Notes: generated from the sequence alone by a model not told the origin. Positions 42,814 through 52,573 are shown, counted from the first letter of the stretch. The stretch is 64,000 nucleotides of DNA from Spongiibacteraceae bacterium UBA5047 (GCA_002415025.1 DIBR01000011.1:87211-151210), one strand, 5' to 3'. Made by a program: numbers and translations.

Positions 42814-44637
42814 TCAGGGAGCCGAGCACTCAGCACAAAAGGCGTAAAGCCCGGTTGGATCGCGGAGTTGCAAAAAGGCCTGTATCTGCCTGCCCAATGG
42901 CTGCCACCAGCGCTGCGGCAAAGAGCTGCGAGCGGCTAAACCGGCTTTCAGCCCCGTTGATTCAAGCAAATGGGCTACCAGTGCCTGCATGGGCGGCAAC
43001 GCAGGCTCGACCCATTTTTTACGGTACTCGCTCATTCCGGCGAGATTAGCCGCTGCGGCCACGGCGTCATCCAAACCGCCCAGCTGGTCAACCAGCCCCA
43101 AATGCTTTGCATCAGCGCCGGTCCACACTCGCCCCTGGGCAATTTTGTCTACCTGCTCGGGTAGCATATCCCGCCCCTGCGCTACGATACTCAGAAATTG
43201 CCGGTAGCCATGCTCAATACCGGATTGCAATGCGCGCTTAACTACAGGATTGAGCGGCCGATCCGGCCGCAAACCACCGGCAATCTCGGTAGTTGCTATG
43301 CCGTCGGTCGTAATCCCGAGTTTTGCCAGACTCTGTTCTATCGTAGGAAACGCACCAAAAATACCAATTGAGCCCGTAATCGTCGCCGGCGTCGCCCAAA
43401 TTTCGTCTGCGTTAGCGGCAATCCAATATCCGCCAGACGCCGCTGCCGAGCCCATTGAAACGACCAGCGGCTTGCCTGACTTTTTCAACGCCAACAACTC
43501 TTGCCGAATCTGTTCGGAGGCAAAGGCTGAACCGCCTCCGCTATCAATACGCAACACAACCGATTTGATACTGTCATCTTCATGGGCACGGCGAACCAGC
43601 TCAGAAAAACTTTCACCGCCAATTCCATTGCCCGTCACCTCGCCATCCACGATAGTGCCCTGCGCAACCAGAATACCTACGGCATCGCCAACCAGCGGTT
43701 CGTGTTCATCACTGAGGCTCAGGTAGTCAAGGTGCTTAACGCGATTGAACTCGCCGTCGTCGTTTGCACCCACCCGCCCGATCATGTGCTCACGCCATTC
43801 ACGGCGGTTGCTCAAGGCATCGACCAGTTGCCGGCTCATGGCGGCAGCAGCAAGGTTACCTTTGTGCTTGGCCATCACCTTGTCAATCTGGTTTACGTAG
43901 TTGTCTACAGCGTCTTTTTTGATACCACGATTTGCACTGACCTGTTCGGTATAGGCGGCCCACAACTGACCCAGCCACGCATGATTAGCCTCTTTTGCCT
44001 CCTCCGACATGGAGTCGCGCATCAGCGGTTCCATGGCAGACTTAAATTCGCCAACCCGAAAGACATGAATATTAACGCCGAGTTTGTCGAGCGCAGAGCG
44101 GAAGTAGTTCCGGTACAGGCCAAAGCCTTCAATCACCACGCCACCCATCGCGTCCAGATACACTTCATCTGCCTGGCTGGCAACCAGATAGCTGTCCTGA
44201 TCGTAACTTATGGACGACGCAACCACCGGCTTGCCGGAAGCTTTGAAACGCTCAACCGCCGCAGCCAGCTCCGAGGCCTTGCTCATGCCTATATGGTCGA
44301 GTTCCTCCAGCGACAGCAGCAACAAGGACACGCGATCATCAGCCGCACCGCGATCAATCGCTTTGATCATATCGTTCAGGCGGGTTTCCGCCACGGCTTC
44401 ACCGTCGATAATCTGGGTGAGCGGGTCGACAGGGCTCAGCTGGTCAACGACCAGACCACGCAGTTGTATATCCAGCGCAAATTGCTCGGGCAATTGGGGT
44501 CCTTTGGCAAATAGCGCAAAACCCAACGCAACCAGAAGCAGCAGAAACACCGCATTCACCAGAAAGCGGCGCGTACCGTCGAGGAAATCACCCAGCCGTC
44601 TCCAGAATCCTTTTTTACCGGTTGCAGCTTTACTCAT
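42814..44637 (-). CDS. sppA: SppA, signal peptide peptidase (67K type)
   Basis: 607 residues from ATG 44637, which overlaps the upstream DUF2069 stop as ATGA. One N-terminal membrane anchor (about 25-45). Two tandem Clp-like domains: the catalytic Lys lies in the first (SKASELAAAVERFKASGKPVV), and the nucleophile Ser in the second (SMGSAAASGGYWIAANAD). It degrades leftover signal peptides in the membrane. Last gene of the arsC-wrbA-DUF2069-sppA operon. Confidence 0.95.
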   Translation of the reverse strand: MSKAATGKKGFWRRLGDFLDGTRRFLVNAVFLLLLVALGFALFAKGPQLPEQFALDIQLRGLVVDQLSPVDPLTQIIDGEAVAETRLNDMIKAIDRGAADDRVSLLLLSLEELDHIGMSKASELAAAVERFKASGKPVVASSISYDQDSYLVASQADEVYLDAMGGVVIEGFGLYRNYFRSALDKLGVNIHVFRVGEFKSAMEPLMRDSMSEEAKEANHAWLGQLWAAYTEQVSANRGIKKDAVDNYVNQIDKVMAKHKGNLAAAAMSRQLVDALSNRREWREHMIGRVGANDDGEFNRVKHLDYLSLSDEHEPLVGDAVGILVAQGTIVDGEVTGNGIGGESFSELVRRAHEDDSIKSVVLRIDSGGGSAFASEQIRQELLALKKSGKPLVVSMGSAAASGGYWIAANADEIWATPATITGSIGIFGAFPTIEQSLAKLGITTDGIATTEIAGGLRPDRPLNPVVKRALQSGIEHGYRQFLSIVAQGRDMLPEQVDKIAQGRVWTGADAKHLGLVDQLGGLDDAVAAAANLAGMSEYRKKWVEPALPPMQALVAHLLESTGLKAGLAARSSLPQRWWQPLGRQIQAFLQLRDPTGLYAFCAECSAP

Positions 44638-45065
44638 ACGTCTTCTCCGGATGGGTTGGTGGGAACCTTGCTGCCCGATACCGCGGCGCGCTCCCACTGT
44701 GAGCACCAACGAATTGTCATCATCGCAGACACGAATACGGTCACCGACAAGGCCACTTCAATGTAGTTAATCCACAACCGCAGGGGCGACATTGCCTCGG
44801 TCACCGCCAGCATAAAATACATCAGGCAAACAAAGCAGAGCCACGCGAGGCTGCGCAAATCATTTCGCAGAAGCCCCGGCACAAAGACCAGCAAGGGCAG
44901 CACGCGAATAAGCCAAATCGTCACGCTGGGTTGGCGACCGTCCTGATGAAGCCACCAGGTTGTAATCGTCAGCACAACAAGTTGCGCCCAAAAACTGACC
45001 AGCAGCACACGCCGCGCCCACAGCGCCTTGCCGGTATAGCCAGCAACCGACCCTCTATTCATCAT
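44634..45065 (-). CDS. DUF2069 membrane protein
   Basis: 143 residues with four predicted membrane helices (about 18-40, 48-68, 72-95, 100-125). The family is conserved in gammaproteobacteria beside wrbA and has no known function. It overlaps both neighbours by 4 bases, wrbA upstream and sppA downstream. Confidence 0.88.
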   Translation of the reverse strand: MMNRGSVAGYTGKALWARRVLLVSFWAQLVVLTITTWWLHQDGRQPSVTIWLIRVLPLLVFVPGLLRNDLRSLAWLCFVCLMYFMLAVTEAMSPLRLWINYIEVALSVTVFVSAMMTIRWCSQWERAAVSGSKVPTNPSGEDV

Positions 45066-45652
45066 ACAACGACCTTCTTCGCGGTAAGGGCCACGCGTTC
45101 ACCTAATGCGCGGCACAACTGCAATTCCGCCGCATCGGGCGGGCGATTATCCTGTCCGCCAACGTGCGAAGCGCCGTAGGGCGTCCCGCCACCGGTGGTA
45201 GACGTTAGTTCCGGGTGGCTGTAAGGCAGCCCCAACAACATCATGCCGTGGTGAAACAAGGGAATCATCATACTCAGCAGAGTACTCTCCTGCCCACCGT
45301 GCAGGCTGTTGCTGGAGGTGAAAACCGCAGCAGGCTTGTCGATAAGCGCCCCGCTGAGCCAAAGTGCCGAGCTGGAATCCAGAAAATACTTCATCGGGGC
45401 GGCCATATTCCCGAACCGCGTCGGGCTACCCAGAATCAAACCCGCGCAATCACGCAGATCGTCGAGGCTGGCATACAGATGCCCTTCGTCGGGGATGTCC
45501 GGCGATACCGCCTCGCATTCGGCAGAGACTGGCGGCACGGTGCGCAAACGCGCTTCCAGCCCTGCCTGTTCTACCCCCCGCGCAATATGCTGAGCCATGG
45601 TGCGACAGGCACCGTAGCGGCTGTAGTAAAGAACGAGTACGTATGGGTTCAC
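45062..45652 (-). CDS. wrbA: WrbA-type NAD(P)H:quinone oxidoreductase
   Basis: 196 residues, flavodoxin-like with YYSRYGACRTMAQHIARGVE (FMN phosphate loop, residues 9-28) and GSPTRFGNMAAPMKYFLDS. Uses FMN to reduce quinones by two electrons, limiting oxidative stress. GTG start at 45652 overlaps the arsC stop as GTGA; its end overlaps the DUF2069 gene. Confidence 0.94.
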   Translation of the reverse strand: MNPYVLVLYYSRYGACRTMAQHIARGVEQAGLEARLRTVPPVSAECEAVSPDIPDEGHLYASLDDLRDCAGLILGSPTRFGNMAAPMKYFLDSSSALWLSGALIDKPAAVFTSSNSLHGGQESTLLSMMIPLFHHGMMLLGLPYSHPELTSTTGGGTPYGASHVGGQDNRPPDAAELQLCRALGERVALTAKKVVV

Positions 45653-45999
45653 GCCAGCAGTTCCAGGGCATTCTCGGGCGGACGGCCCAACACGGCTTTG
45701 TCATCTTTCACGACAATCGGCCGTTCGATCAGTTTCGGGTTCTCGCTCATGGCCTTCAGCAAAGCGCTGTCTGACAAGCTTTCGTCGGCCAACGACAAGG
45801 TCTTGTAGGCCTCTTCACCCTTGCGTAACAATTGCCGCGGCGCCATGCCCAATTTGCGCAGCAACTCACGCAATTCCGTCACCGAGGGCGGACTATCAAG
45901 ATACAACACCTGATCAGGTTCAACGCCGCGCTCCTGCAACAATTGGAGGGTCTGCCGCGATTTCGAGCAGCGGGGGTTATGGTAGAGGGTAATACTCAT
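45649..45999 (-). CDS. arsC: ArsC-family arsenate reductase
   Basis: 116 residues from ATG 45999. The catalytic cysteine is in HNPRCSKSRQTL (residue 12), and the Arg trio in LRKLGMAPRQLLRKGE and RPIVV-type region is present. Glutaredoxin-coupled reductase of arsenate, or a Spx-like regulator fold; no arsenic-resistance pump is nearby, so resistance is not certain. First gene of the arsC-wrbA-DUF2069-sppA operon. A longer frame to 46053 has no ribosome-binding site. Confidence 0.9.
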   Translation of the reverse strand: MSITLYHNPRCSKSRQTLQLLQERGVEPDQVLYLDSPPSVTELRELLRKLGMAPRQLLRKGEEAYKTLSLADESLSDSALLKAMSENPKLIERPIVVKDDKAVLGRPPENALELLA

Positions 46000-46155
46000 G
46001 GAAACCTCGTCGGCCAGCGCTTGGCGATAGCAAGCAAAAGCGGCATTATACACAGCGCTTTTTTACAACAAACGATTGCGGTAGCGACAATGCGCAAGAT
46101 TCACCCTATCCGCACCGCAAATCGCGACTGATCACCCGGGGGTTCTCCTGTTCCA

Positions 46156-46617
46156 ATGACCATAGCAAGCCGTATTCTTCTGGTTGCTCTGACGCTCGCG
46201 CTTGCCAGCGCTTGCAGCCGCGAGGGCGCGTCCAGTGCCGACCCAGCTGCCAACTTCACCGTGGGTGAAGCCAGCGAATACTGGACCGTGATCAATTACT
46301 GGGCCGTATGGTGCGCTCCCTGTCGCGAAGAAATCCCTGAACTCAACGAGCTCGCGCGTAAACACGCCGATTCGGTCCGCGTTTTCGGCGTCAATTACGA
46401 TGGCGCCAGGGGTGAAGCGCTAGCCAAAGCTGTCAGCGATCTCGGGATAGAATTCCCGATTCTCGCGGTGGATCCGCAGCCCGCACTGGGTATTGCGCGG
46501 CCCCAGGCTCTGCCAGTGACGCTTCTGATCAAACCCGACGGCACTTTGCTGGACATACTGCTGGGCCCCCAGACAGCGGATGGTCTCTGGCAAAAACTGG
46601 CGGAACACAAGCCGTGA
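46156..46617 (+). CDS. TlpA-like thioredoxin, periplasmic lipoprotein
   Basis: 153 residues. The N-terminus has a lipobox-like LALASAC (Cys about 17), so a lipoprotein is likely. A thioredoxin domain carries WAVWCAPCREEIPEL near residues 50-64 (CXXC motif WCAPC). Reduces disulfides in the periplasm, often for cytochrome assembly or oxidative repair. Its TGA overlaps the acylphosphatase GTG start. Confidence 0.88.
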   Translation: MTIASRILLVALTLALASACSREGASSADPAANFTVGEASEYWTVINYWAVWCAPCREEIPELNELARKHADSVRVFGVNYDGARGEALAKAVSDLGIEFPILAVDPQPALGIARPQALPVTLLIKPDGTLLDILLGPQTADGLWQKLAEHKP

Positions 46618-46886
46618 CCCCGGCTGTCCGGTTTCGTGTTTACGGCAAAGTGCAGGGCGTGGGCTTTCGCGCGCACGCCCGACGCATCGCGCTAAGCCGG
46701 CAACTCGATGGCTGGGCCATAAATGACTCTGACGGCAGCGTCGACATTTTGCTGCTGGGTAACAACGCGAACATTATCGAGGCCGAAGCGCTAATTCTGA
46801 AAGGCCCCGAATTCGCAAAGGTCGAGCGTGTCGAGCGGCTGGATGCACCCGCCGAACAACCTCCAGCCGGCTTTACCATTGCCTAG
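46614..46886 (+). CDS. acyP: Acylphosphatase
   Basis: 90 residues, GTG start at 46614 overlapping the upstream stop as GTGA. Catalytic Arg lies in KVQGVGFRAHARRIA and catalytic Asn in LDGWAINDSDGSV, with the family beta-alpha-beta pattern. Hydrolyses acyl phosphates. The C-terminal EQPPAGFTIA is typical. Confidence 0.93.
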   Translation: MTPAVRFRVYGKVQGVGFRAHARRIALSRQLDGWAINDSDGSVDILLLGNNANIIEAEALILKGPEFAKVERVERLDAPAEQPPAGFTIA

Positions 46887-47178
46887 AAAACCAGCAAAAA
46901 GTTTATTAATTTCAAGAGTATGGACAATCTTTTTCCAGTATGGCAGATTGAACCATTGGGTGGAGCAGATGCTGAAGACCAAAGAAGTTACAGGCTTGAA
47001 ACCGCTGTGACTGGACTTTTCACTCCATTCGTTTACATTAAGCGGGTGGTAACAATAATAAAGTTACGTGTAGGGCGACACGGCAAGCGCACATCACCTG
47101 CAAGTGCGTGGTTTTGTTGTATCAAAGAATTCAAATAAATCGTAATTCGATCGCCAGACACTGGATGTTTAGAGGCTT
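46887..47178. other. Intergenic region before the chalcone-isomerase-like/TonB gene
   Basis: 292 bases, AT-richer than its flanks. No gene, tRNA or repeat stands out. A 72-codon frame at 46920-47138 has no ribosome-binding site and no recognisable protein features, so it is not called. Confidence 0.4.
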
Positions 47179-48318
47179 ATGAACCGTTTTTTAGCTGCTC
47201 TGCTGCTGATCTTCTCTACGCAGCTCTCCCAGGCGCAAATCGAGCTCGAAGGCATGTCCCTGAGAGGGCTCGCCGTCTACGAACAACTTCGCACCGACTA
47301 CTATATCGCCGGCCTCTACCTGCCCTCTCCGGCAGTAACACCCGACGACGCATTTTTCATGCCCGGCCCCAAGCGCATGGATATCCGGGTTGTTGCAGAA
47401 TCGTGGAGCAAACGTCGCTTTGTTCAGCAATGGAATCAGCTCATTCTGATCAACAACAACGCCGACACCCAAAAGGCCCAGTCTGACAACATCATCGCGT
47501 TCGCATCGCTACTCAAGGACGATCTTCGCGCCGGCGACCAAATCACCATAGACATGATTCCGGAACAGGGCACCGTCGTTAAATTGAATGGCACCACCCT
47601 GCAGCAAACCAGCGATCCCGAATTTTTCAATCTGCTCCTGTCGTGCTGGATCGGTGCCCGTCCACCGTCATCCGTGTTCAAGCAAGACATCCTTCAGATG
47701 CCCGCCGGTGATCGCGGAGCCACGCTGATGACGAGCTTTGATATTATCGCCCCCTCGCAGTCAAGAATTGCCGAAACCAAGTCCTGGGCTGGCTCCAGCG
47801 TCGCTGCCAAGCCCGCCAGAGCGGCCGAAACTGCGGCCGCGCCAGCGCCACAACCAACTCCCACAGATGAAGCCGCCGAGCTAGCCGCTGAAAAGGAACG
47901 CCGGGAAGCGGAGGCTGAAAAAGCGCGTTTAGCCAAGATTGAGCAGGATCGACTTCGAAAAGAGGCCATCGCCAAAGCGCTGGCGGCAGCCGAAGCCCGG
48001 GCCAAGGCTGCAGCCAAGAGCAAGGAGCTTATCAACGAATACAGCTCCACGATGGTACGCGCCAGCTACCAATACGTACGCTATCCGAAGCGTGCTCTCA
48101 AGCTCAACCAGGAAGGCACCGTGCTATTGGAGGTTATAATCGACCGCAACGGCGGATTGATTTCCTCAAAAGTAATACAGAGTTCAGGCTATTCTGCACT
48201 CGACGATGCCGCGATATCGGCAGTGGAAAAAACCGCCCCCTTCCCCGCCATTCCTGAAGGCATTCTCGGCAATCAAATTGAATTTACCCTGCCCTTCACG
48301 TTCCAGATATCGAGCTAG
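47179..48318 (+). CDS. Chalcone-isomerase-like domain fused to a TonB C-terminal domain
   Basis: 379 residues with a signal peptide (MNRFLAALLLIFSTQLSQA). Residues about 20-170 match the chalcone-isomerase-like fold (LRGLAVYEQLRTDYYIAGLY, KRFVQQWNQLI). A charged Ala/Glu/Lys coiled-coil linker (about 220-290) follows, then a TonB C-terminal domain (about 295-379, YPKRALKLNQEGTVLLEV, ending LPFTFQIS). The combination is unusual: the linker and TonB end resemble TolA/TonB energy transducers, but there is no N-terminal membrane helix beyond the cleaved signal, so it would be periplasmic. Function unknown. ATG 47179 has GAGG about ten bases upstream. Confidence 0.85.
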   Translation: MNRFLAALLLIFSTQLSQAQIELEGMSLRGLAVYEQLRTDYYIAGLYLPSPAVTPDDAFFMPGPKRMDIRVVAESWSKRRFVQQWNQLILINNNADTQKAQSDNIIAFASLLKDDLRAGDQITIDMIPEQGTVVKLNGTTLQQTSDPEFFNLLLSCWIGARPPSSVFKQDILQMPAGDRGATLMTSFDIIAPSQSRIAETKSWAGSSVAAKPARAAETAAAPAPQPTPTDEAAELAAEKERREAEAEKARLAKIEQDRLRKEAIAKALAAAEARAKAAAKSKELINEYSSTMVRASYQYVRYPKRALKLNQEGTVLLEVIIDRNGGLISSKVIQSSGYSALDDAAISAVEKTAPFPAIPEGILGNQIEFTLPFTFQISS

Positions 48319-48370
48319 CAGGTTTTCTCCCTGAAATCGCGGCTAAACGAGCGGGAGATGAAAAGGTGTT

Positions 48371-48637
48371 CTAGACGCCAATACTGGCAAGCTTGACCAT
48401 CAGATCATTCAGTATGCCTGCCATCGTTGGATGCTCGGCTTCAAATTCAGACACCATATTTTCCAGTCTTTCCATCAAACCGGTCTGGGCAGCGTCGACG
48501 CTGGAACCCGTGCTCAATTCCAACTCGATGTCTTCTACCAGCCCCATCAAATTGGCCTTCTGGCTGTGCCCCACCTCCAGCTCATCAATCTGCTGCTGCA
48601 GCTCTTCCAGCTGTTCCTGAATATTCCTTTTTTGCAT
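48371..48637 (-). CDS. DUF4404-family small protein
   Basis: 88 residues from the ATG at 48637; a longer frame to 48727 lacks support. The N-terminus is a coiled coil (NIQEQLEELQQQIDELE), and the C-terminus ends with the family pattern GILNDLMVKLASIGV. Found in Pseudomonas and relatives; function unknown. Convergent with the TonB fusion gene. Confidence 0.85.
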   Translation of the reverse strand: MQKRNIQEQLEELQQQIDELEVGHSQKANLMGLVEDIELELSTGSSVDAAQTGLMERLENMVSEFEAEHPTMAGILNDLMVKLASIGV

Positions 48638-48733
48638 CTTGTGAACCTCTACATACCGCGGGCAACCGGGCAAACCAGCGCCGATCCTGATAAATACGAG
48701 CATAGCAATTCTGGGAGCCGAAATCACCGACTG

Positions 48734-49783
48734 TCAGTTGCGATAGTCACCTGGCGAGCGCCCGGTCCAGCGCTTGAACGAGCGGTGAAACGCGCTGGGG
48801 TCGGAAAAACCCAACAATTCAGCAACATCACTTACGGTCATCTCCGGGTTTTCCAGGTAGGCAATAGCTGCCTCCCGGCGCACCGTGTCCTTGATACGCT
48901 GGTAAGACGTACCCTCGCGATCCAGACGTCGCCGCAGAGTACGCTCTGACATATTGAGCTGGTGCGCCAGCTCGTCGAAGCCGGGCATTTCACTTCGAAA
49001 ATCATCACCCAACAAGCGGCGAATTCGGGCGGCAATTCCCTGATCGGTAACCAGGGGCTTGATCACCACATGGTAAGGGGCAAATTTGAGAAAGCGCTCG
49101 AGTTCAGACTCGTCACGCTTTATCGGCAATTGCAGGGCAGCGTCAGCAAACTCTACCCAATTGCAAGGCTGGGAGAACTCAATAGGGCAGTGGAAGAAAT
49201 GATCAAGTCCGGCGCGCTTGGACGGTCGCTCGGACGCACAACCGGCAGCCAGTATTTCCAGGGGCTGATCAACCAGCCAGGCACAAAAGCGCATCCACAT
49301 TGCCAAGCTGCAGAGCGCACTACCCTGCAGTCCGCGCTGGGTCGCATCGCCGGAAAGATAATTAAGCCGCGCCGTTTTTTTGTCGCTGTCGCGTTCCAGC
49401 GCATGCACTACCAGCGATTCGCCCCGCTCGCGGCAGGAGGCATTGAACTCCATCGCCCGCAGCAAGGCCTGCTCAAGATTACGGCAATTGATCATGCTGT
49501 AAGCCAGCATGCGCGTACCACCCAGAGGCGTCGCCACCCCGGACAGTATTCCGCCGGATTCATCGTCAATAGAACGAAACAAGGCGAGGCAAAGGCGGCT
49601 GTACTGCTCGACACTCGCAGTTCCCGCCGCGTCGGCATCCAGAGGGTTATAGCTGAAACCCGCCGCCGAGATAAGGGCTTCAACATCTTTACCGAACGTG
49701 CGCGCCTGCAACAATACCGCCTTTACAAAGGCATTGGGCACGCGCTGTGATTCGGCATCGTCGGTGGGAACGTGAATACTCAT
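48734..49783 (-). CDS. AraC-family transcriptional regulator (OruR type)
   Basis: 349 residues. N-terminal ligand-sensing domain of the AraC-type (about 20-210), then two C-terminal HTH motifs (about 260-345, with FDELAHQLNMSERTLRRRLDREG and VSDVAELLGFSDPSAFHRSFKRW). The second HTH is near-consensus. Target genes are not identified; neither neighbour is clearly its operon. Confidence 0.92.
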   Translation of the reverse strand: MSIHVPTDDAESQRVPNAFVKAVLLQARTFGKDVEALISAAGFSYNPLDADAAGTASVEQYSRLCLALFRSIDDESGGILSGVATPLGGTRMLAYSMINCRNLEQALLRAMEFNASCRERGESLVVHALERDSDKKTARLNYLSGDATQRGLQGSALCSLAMWMRFCAWLVDQPLEILAAGCASERPSKRAGLDHFFHCPIEFSQPCNWVEFADAALQLPIKRDESELERFLKFAPYHVVIKPLVTDQGIAARIRRLLGDDFRSEMPGFDELAHQLNMSERTLRRRLDREGTSYQRIKDTVRREAAIAYLENPEMTVSDVAELLGFSDPSAFHRSFKRWTGRSPGDYRN

Positions 49784-49800
49784 CAGCTAAATTTTACGCA

Positions 49801-51591
49801 CTACAGCAAGGCATCAGCAATCGCGCGCAATTTGGCAAACAAATCAGCGCAGGCCTGTTCATCTTCACGACAATTATCCAGGCGACTACTCGCCCCTTCC
49901 AACAGCGACTGCACATGACGACCCAGCGCAGGATCAAGCTGACGCTGCTGAAGTGCCAGCTGAACGGTTCGGCGCGTTGACCACAGTTGACTCCGGATAT
50001 TATCCAGAAACAGGGTATTCTGATTGGTCGCCAGCGTATCCAGCCACTGAATACCGACCATAAGTTGCTCGTTAAGGCTCACCGGAGACAAAGCATACAC
50101 ACCGCCACGTGGGCGCGGGCGGCGCACAGACTTGGGCAGCAACCACTGGTAACCTCCGTAATAACCAATCGAGGCCTGTGCCGACAGCAAGTTCAGGTAG
50201 AGATCGCCGGTGGGACTGATGCTGATGCCGCCTTCGCTGGTATCGGGAATTCTCCACTCTTCCAACACCGTGCCGTCAGAAGGATCCAGCGCGACCAGAT
50301 AGGTCTGAACAGGGTGAACAAACTCCCTGCCCGGCAGATTAATCTCATACCCCACGAGCAGAGTCGTCCACAGCAGTCCATTGCTGACAGTAACAACACT
50401 GTCAACGTAGGCATCGGCCTTGCCCCGGCTGCCGATCAACCCCAAACGCGGCCACAATTTCGGGTGCCGTTCGCGCGCCCACTCCCGGTAGTTCTTTCGC
50501 CAGTGAATTTCGCCGTTGAGCCCGTCAACCGCGAGCAATTTGTCTCCACCCAGCACATAGACCGTATTATCAAGCCCCACCGATGGCGATGCGTCTTGCC
50601 CCTGGGTGTCGGTTTGCCATAGCAATTCACCGCTCAAACTATCAAGCGCATAGAGAATGCCGCCACCGCCAATGGCGTACACCTGCCTACCGTCGGGCGA
50701 CAGCGCCGGGCTGGTGCCACTGTTGGGCGGCACCCGGGCGGAAAAGGCGATCTGCAAGCCGTCGTCCGATACGTCAATTCCGAACAGCTGCCCATGGCTT
50801 GTATCGGTGCCCGTCGCCGTAATAAAGATGCGTCCCGTCCCGCTGTGAACGGCGGGGGTATTGGTCACCCGGTAACGATAGCCCCGCAACATTTGCCAGC
50901 TTGTCCTGCGAATCTCGTCGGCCATCAAGCCGTCGGCCCACAGCGCGTCCGGTGCTTCCGGCCCCTCGGGGCCATCAACGCCTGGCAGCGACAGCACCGG
51001 AAACGCCAGTGTTCCGTCAGCGCGTGAAAACAGCGCCACCTTGCCGTCTGCAGACACTCCACCCACAAATTGCCCTTTGTTGCCGGCGAATATTGCCGTT
51101 ACAAACGGTTCATTTATGTCGCGATTTTTAAGCGATACAACCCATTTGACCTGACCGTTGGAGTGAAAAGCCCAAAGCTGGTTACTGTCGCTGAGGTAGA
51201 GATCGCCGTCGATATCGATGATTGGCGCACTGACAATCGCCATGGCATCGAGATCATCCAATGTCTGTTGCGGACCGGACTCCCACAAAACTTCGCCATC
51301 ACGATTCAATGCATGTAAGTGGGAATGCCCCTCACCACGACCCGTCGTGATATACACGTTGCCATCAGCCGCGACGGTTGGCGCCGTCCACGAGGTGCTT
51401 GACTTCAAAGCCAGCCACTGGGGTTGCAATTCCGTACTTACGATCAGCGGCACGTAGTCAGAATTACTTGCATCCCCGTGAACCGAAGCCCAGCTGGTCT
51501 GGGCATACCCGGGCGCATGCCGGGCCGAAAAGTTTTCACCGTAGCCGCTGCTGCCCAGCAATGTGGCAAGCAAAAAGAGCGCAAATCGCAT
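49801..51591 (-). CDS. Secreted PQQ-type beta-propeller protein
   Basis: 596 residues from ATG 51591; the frame is open to 51633 without a ribosome-binding site. Signal peptide ends near LGSSGYG. About eight PQQ-like blades (DGNVYITTG, DGDLYLSDSNQLWAF, LSPDGRQVYAIGGGGILYALD, VYVLGGDKLLAVDGLNG) form a propeller. Catalytic Asp/Glu set of quinoprotein dehydrogenases is not evident, so a structural or binding role is likelier than enzymatic. C-terminal 80 residues are helical with a cysteine pair (DNCREDEQAC). Confidence 0.8.
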   Translation of the reverse strand: MRFALFLLATLLGSSGYGENFSARHAPGYAQTSWASVHGDASNSDYVPLIVSTELQPQWLALKSSTSWTAPTVAADGNVYITTGRGEGHSHLHALNRDGEVLWESGPQQTLDDLDAMAIVSAPIIDIDGDLYLSDSNQLWAFHSNGQVKWVVSLKNRDINEPFVTAIFAGNKGQFVGGVSADGKVALFSRADGTLAFPVLSLPGVDGPEGPEAPDALWADGLMADEIRRTSWQMLRGYRYRVTNTPAVHSGTGRIFITATGTDTSHGQLFGIDVSDDGLQIAFSARVPPNSGTSPALSPDGRQVYAIGGGGILYALDSLSGELLWQTDTQGQDASPSVGLDNTVYVLGGDKLLAVDGLNGEIHWRKNYREWARERHPKLWPRLGLIGSRGKADAYVDSVVTVSNGLLWTTLLVGYEINLPGREFVHPVQTYLVALDPSDGTVLEEWRIPDTSEGGISISPTGDLYLNLLSAQASIGYYGGYQWLLPKSVRRPRPRGGVYALSPVSLNEQLMVGIQWLDTLATNQNTLFLDNIRSQLWSTRRTVQLALQQRQLDPALGRHVQSLLEGASSRLDNCREDEQACADLFAKLRAIADALL

Positions 51592-51741
51592 GAATTTTTC
51601 CTTATTTTGCACAATCTCACATCGACCGGGCATTTTGACGCGTAACCAACCTTGAGATAAAGCTGCAAACTCGTCAAGCTACTAGGCTTCGCATCTGTAC
51701 GCTTTCGCAACAAAAGCATATGTCAATTTAAGGGGGACTGC

Positions 51742-52551
51742 ATGGACACTGATGCAATTATTGGTCAGGTTAGTGAATTCGCTATGAATTATGGCCCAAA
51801 GCTACTAACCGCCATAGGAATTCTCATCGTCGGCTACTGGCTGGCAAAAATTGTTAGTGGTCTGCTGGTACGCACACTCAACGGTCGTCGCATCGACCCA
51901 ACCGTCAGTACATTTATCGGCAAACTGGTCTTCGGCGCCATTCTCGCGGTAGCACTTATCCCAGCTCTGGGTCACGCCGGCATTCAGACAACATCGATTC
52001 TCGCTGCACTAGGCGCCGCCGGCCTAGCGATTGGTCTGGCACTCCAGGGCTCTCTTTCCAACTTTGCCGCCGGCATTATGCTGATCGCATTTCGCCCCTG
52101 TCGTGTGGGTGACTACATTGAGGCCGGTGGCACTGCGGGTGTTGTTGAATCCATCAGCCTGTTTTCCACCATGCTGGTAACGCCGGACAACAAGCGCATT
52201 ATGATTCCCAACTCGCGCGTTATGTCCAACCCGATCACCAACTACAACTCCTTTCCCACACGCCGCATCGATTTGCTTATCGGGATTGGCTACGACGCCG
52301 ACATTCCGAAAGCCAAAGAGGTTATTCACCAGGTGCTGTCGGAAGAATCCCGAATATTGCCAGAACCGGCGCCCCTGGTGGCTGTGCGCCAGCTTGGCGA
52401 TTCTTCCGTAAACCTTGTAGTCCGCCCCTGGGTGAATACCCCGGATTACTGGGGCACCCACGACGCCCTGCTGGAAACAATTAAAACCCGCTTGAGCGCT
52501 GCAGGCATGGACATTCCTTTCCCGCAAATGGACGTGCATTTCGATACGTAA
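51742..52551 (+). CDS. mscS: MscS, small-conductance mechanosensitive channel
   Basis: 269 residues: three membrane helices, with the pore helix GAAGLAIGLALQGSLSNFAAG near residues 92-112 (split Gly/Ala pattern), then the beta domain (RPCRVGDYIEAGGTAGVVESI) and alpha/beta C-terminus. Opens at near-lytic tension to release osmolytes on osmotic down-shock. Length is close to E. coli MscS (286). The ATG has GGGGG about seven bases upstream. Confidence 0.95.
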   Translation: MDTDAIIGQVSEFAMNYGPKLLTAIGILIVGYWLAKIVSGLLVRTLNGRRIDPTVSTFIGKLVFGAILAVALIPALGHAGIQTTSILAALGAAGLAIGLALQGSLSNFAAGIMLIAFRPCRVGDYIEAGGTAGVVESISLFSTMLVTPDNKRIMIPNSRVMSNPITNYNSFPTRRIDLLIGIGYDADIPKAKEVIHQVLSEESRILPEPAPLVAVRQLGDSSVNLVVRPWVNTPDYWGTHDALLETIKTRLSAAGMDIPFPQMDVHFDT

Positions 52552-52573
52552 ACTATCGGGTTATAATTTATGA

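Noticed and set aside
43582..44514. 310-codon plus-strand frame over sppA
   Set aside because: Antisense shadow of the peptidase gene with no recognisable content.
46920..47138. 72-codon frame before the TonB fusion gene
   Set aside because: No ribosome-binding site and no recognisable protein features.
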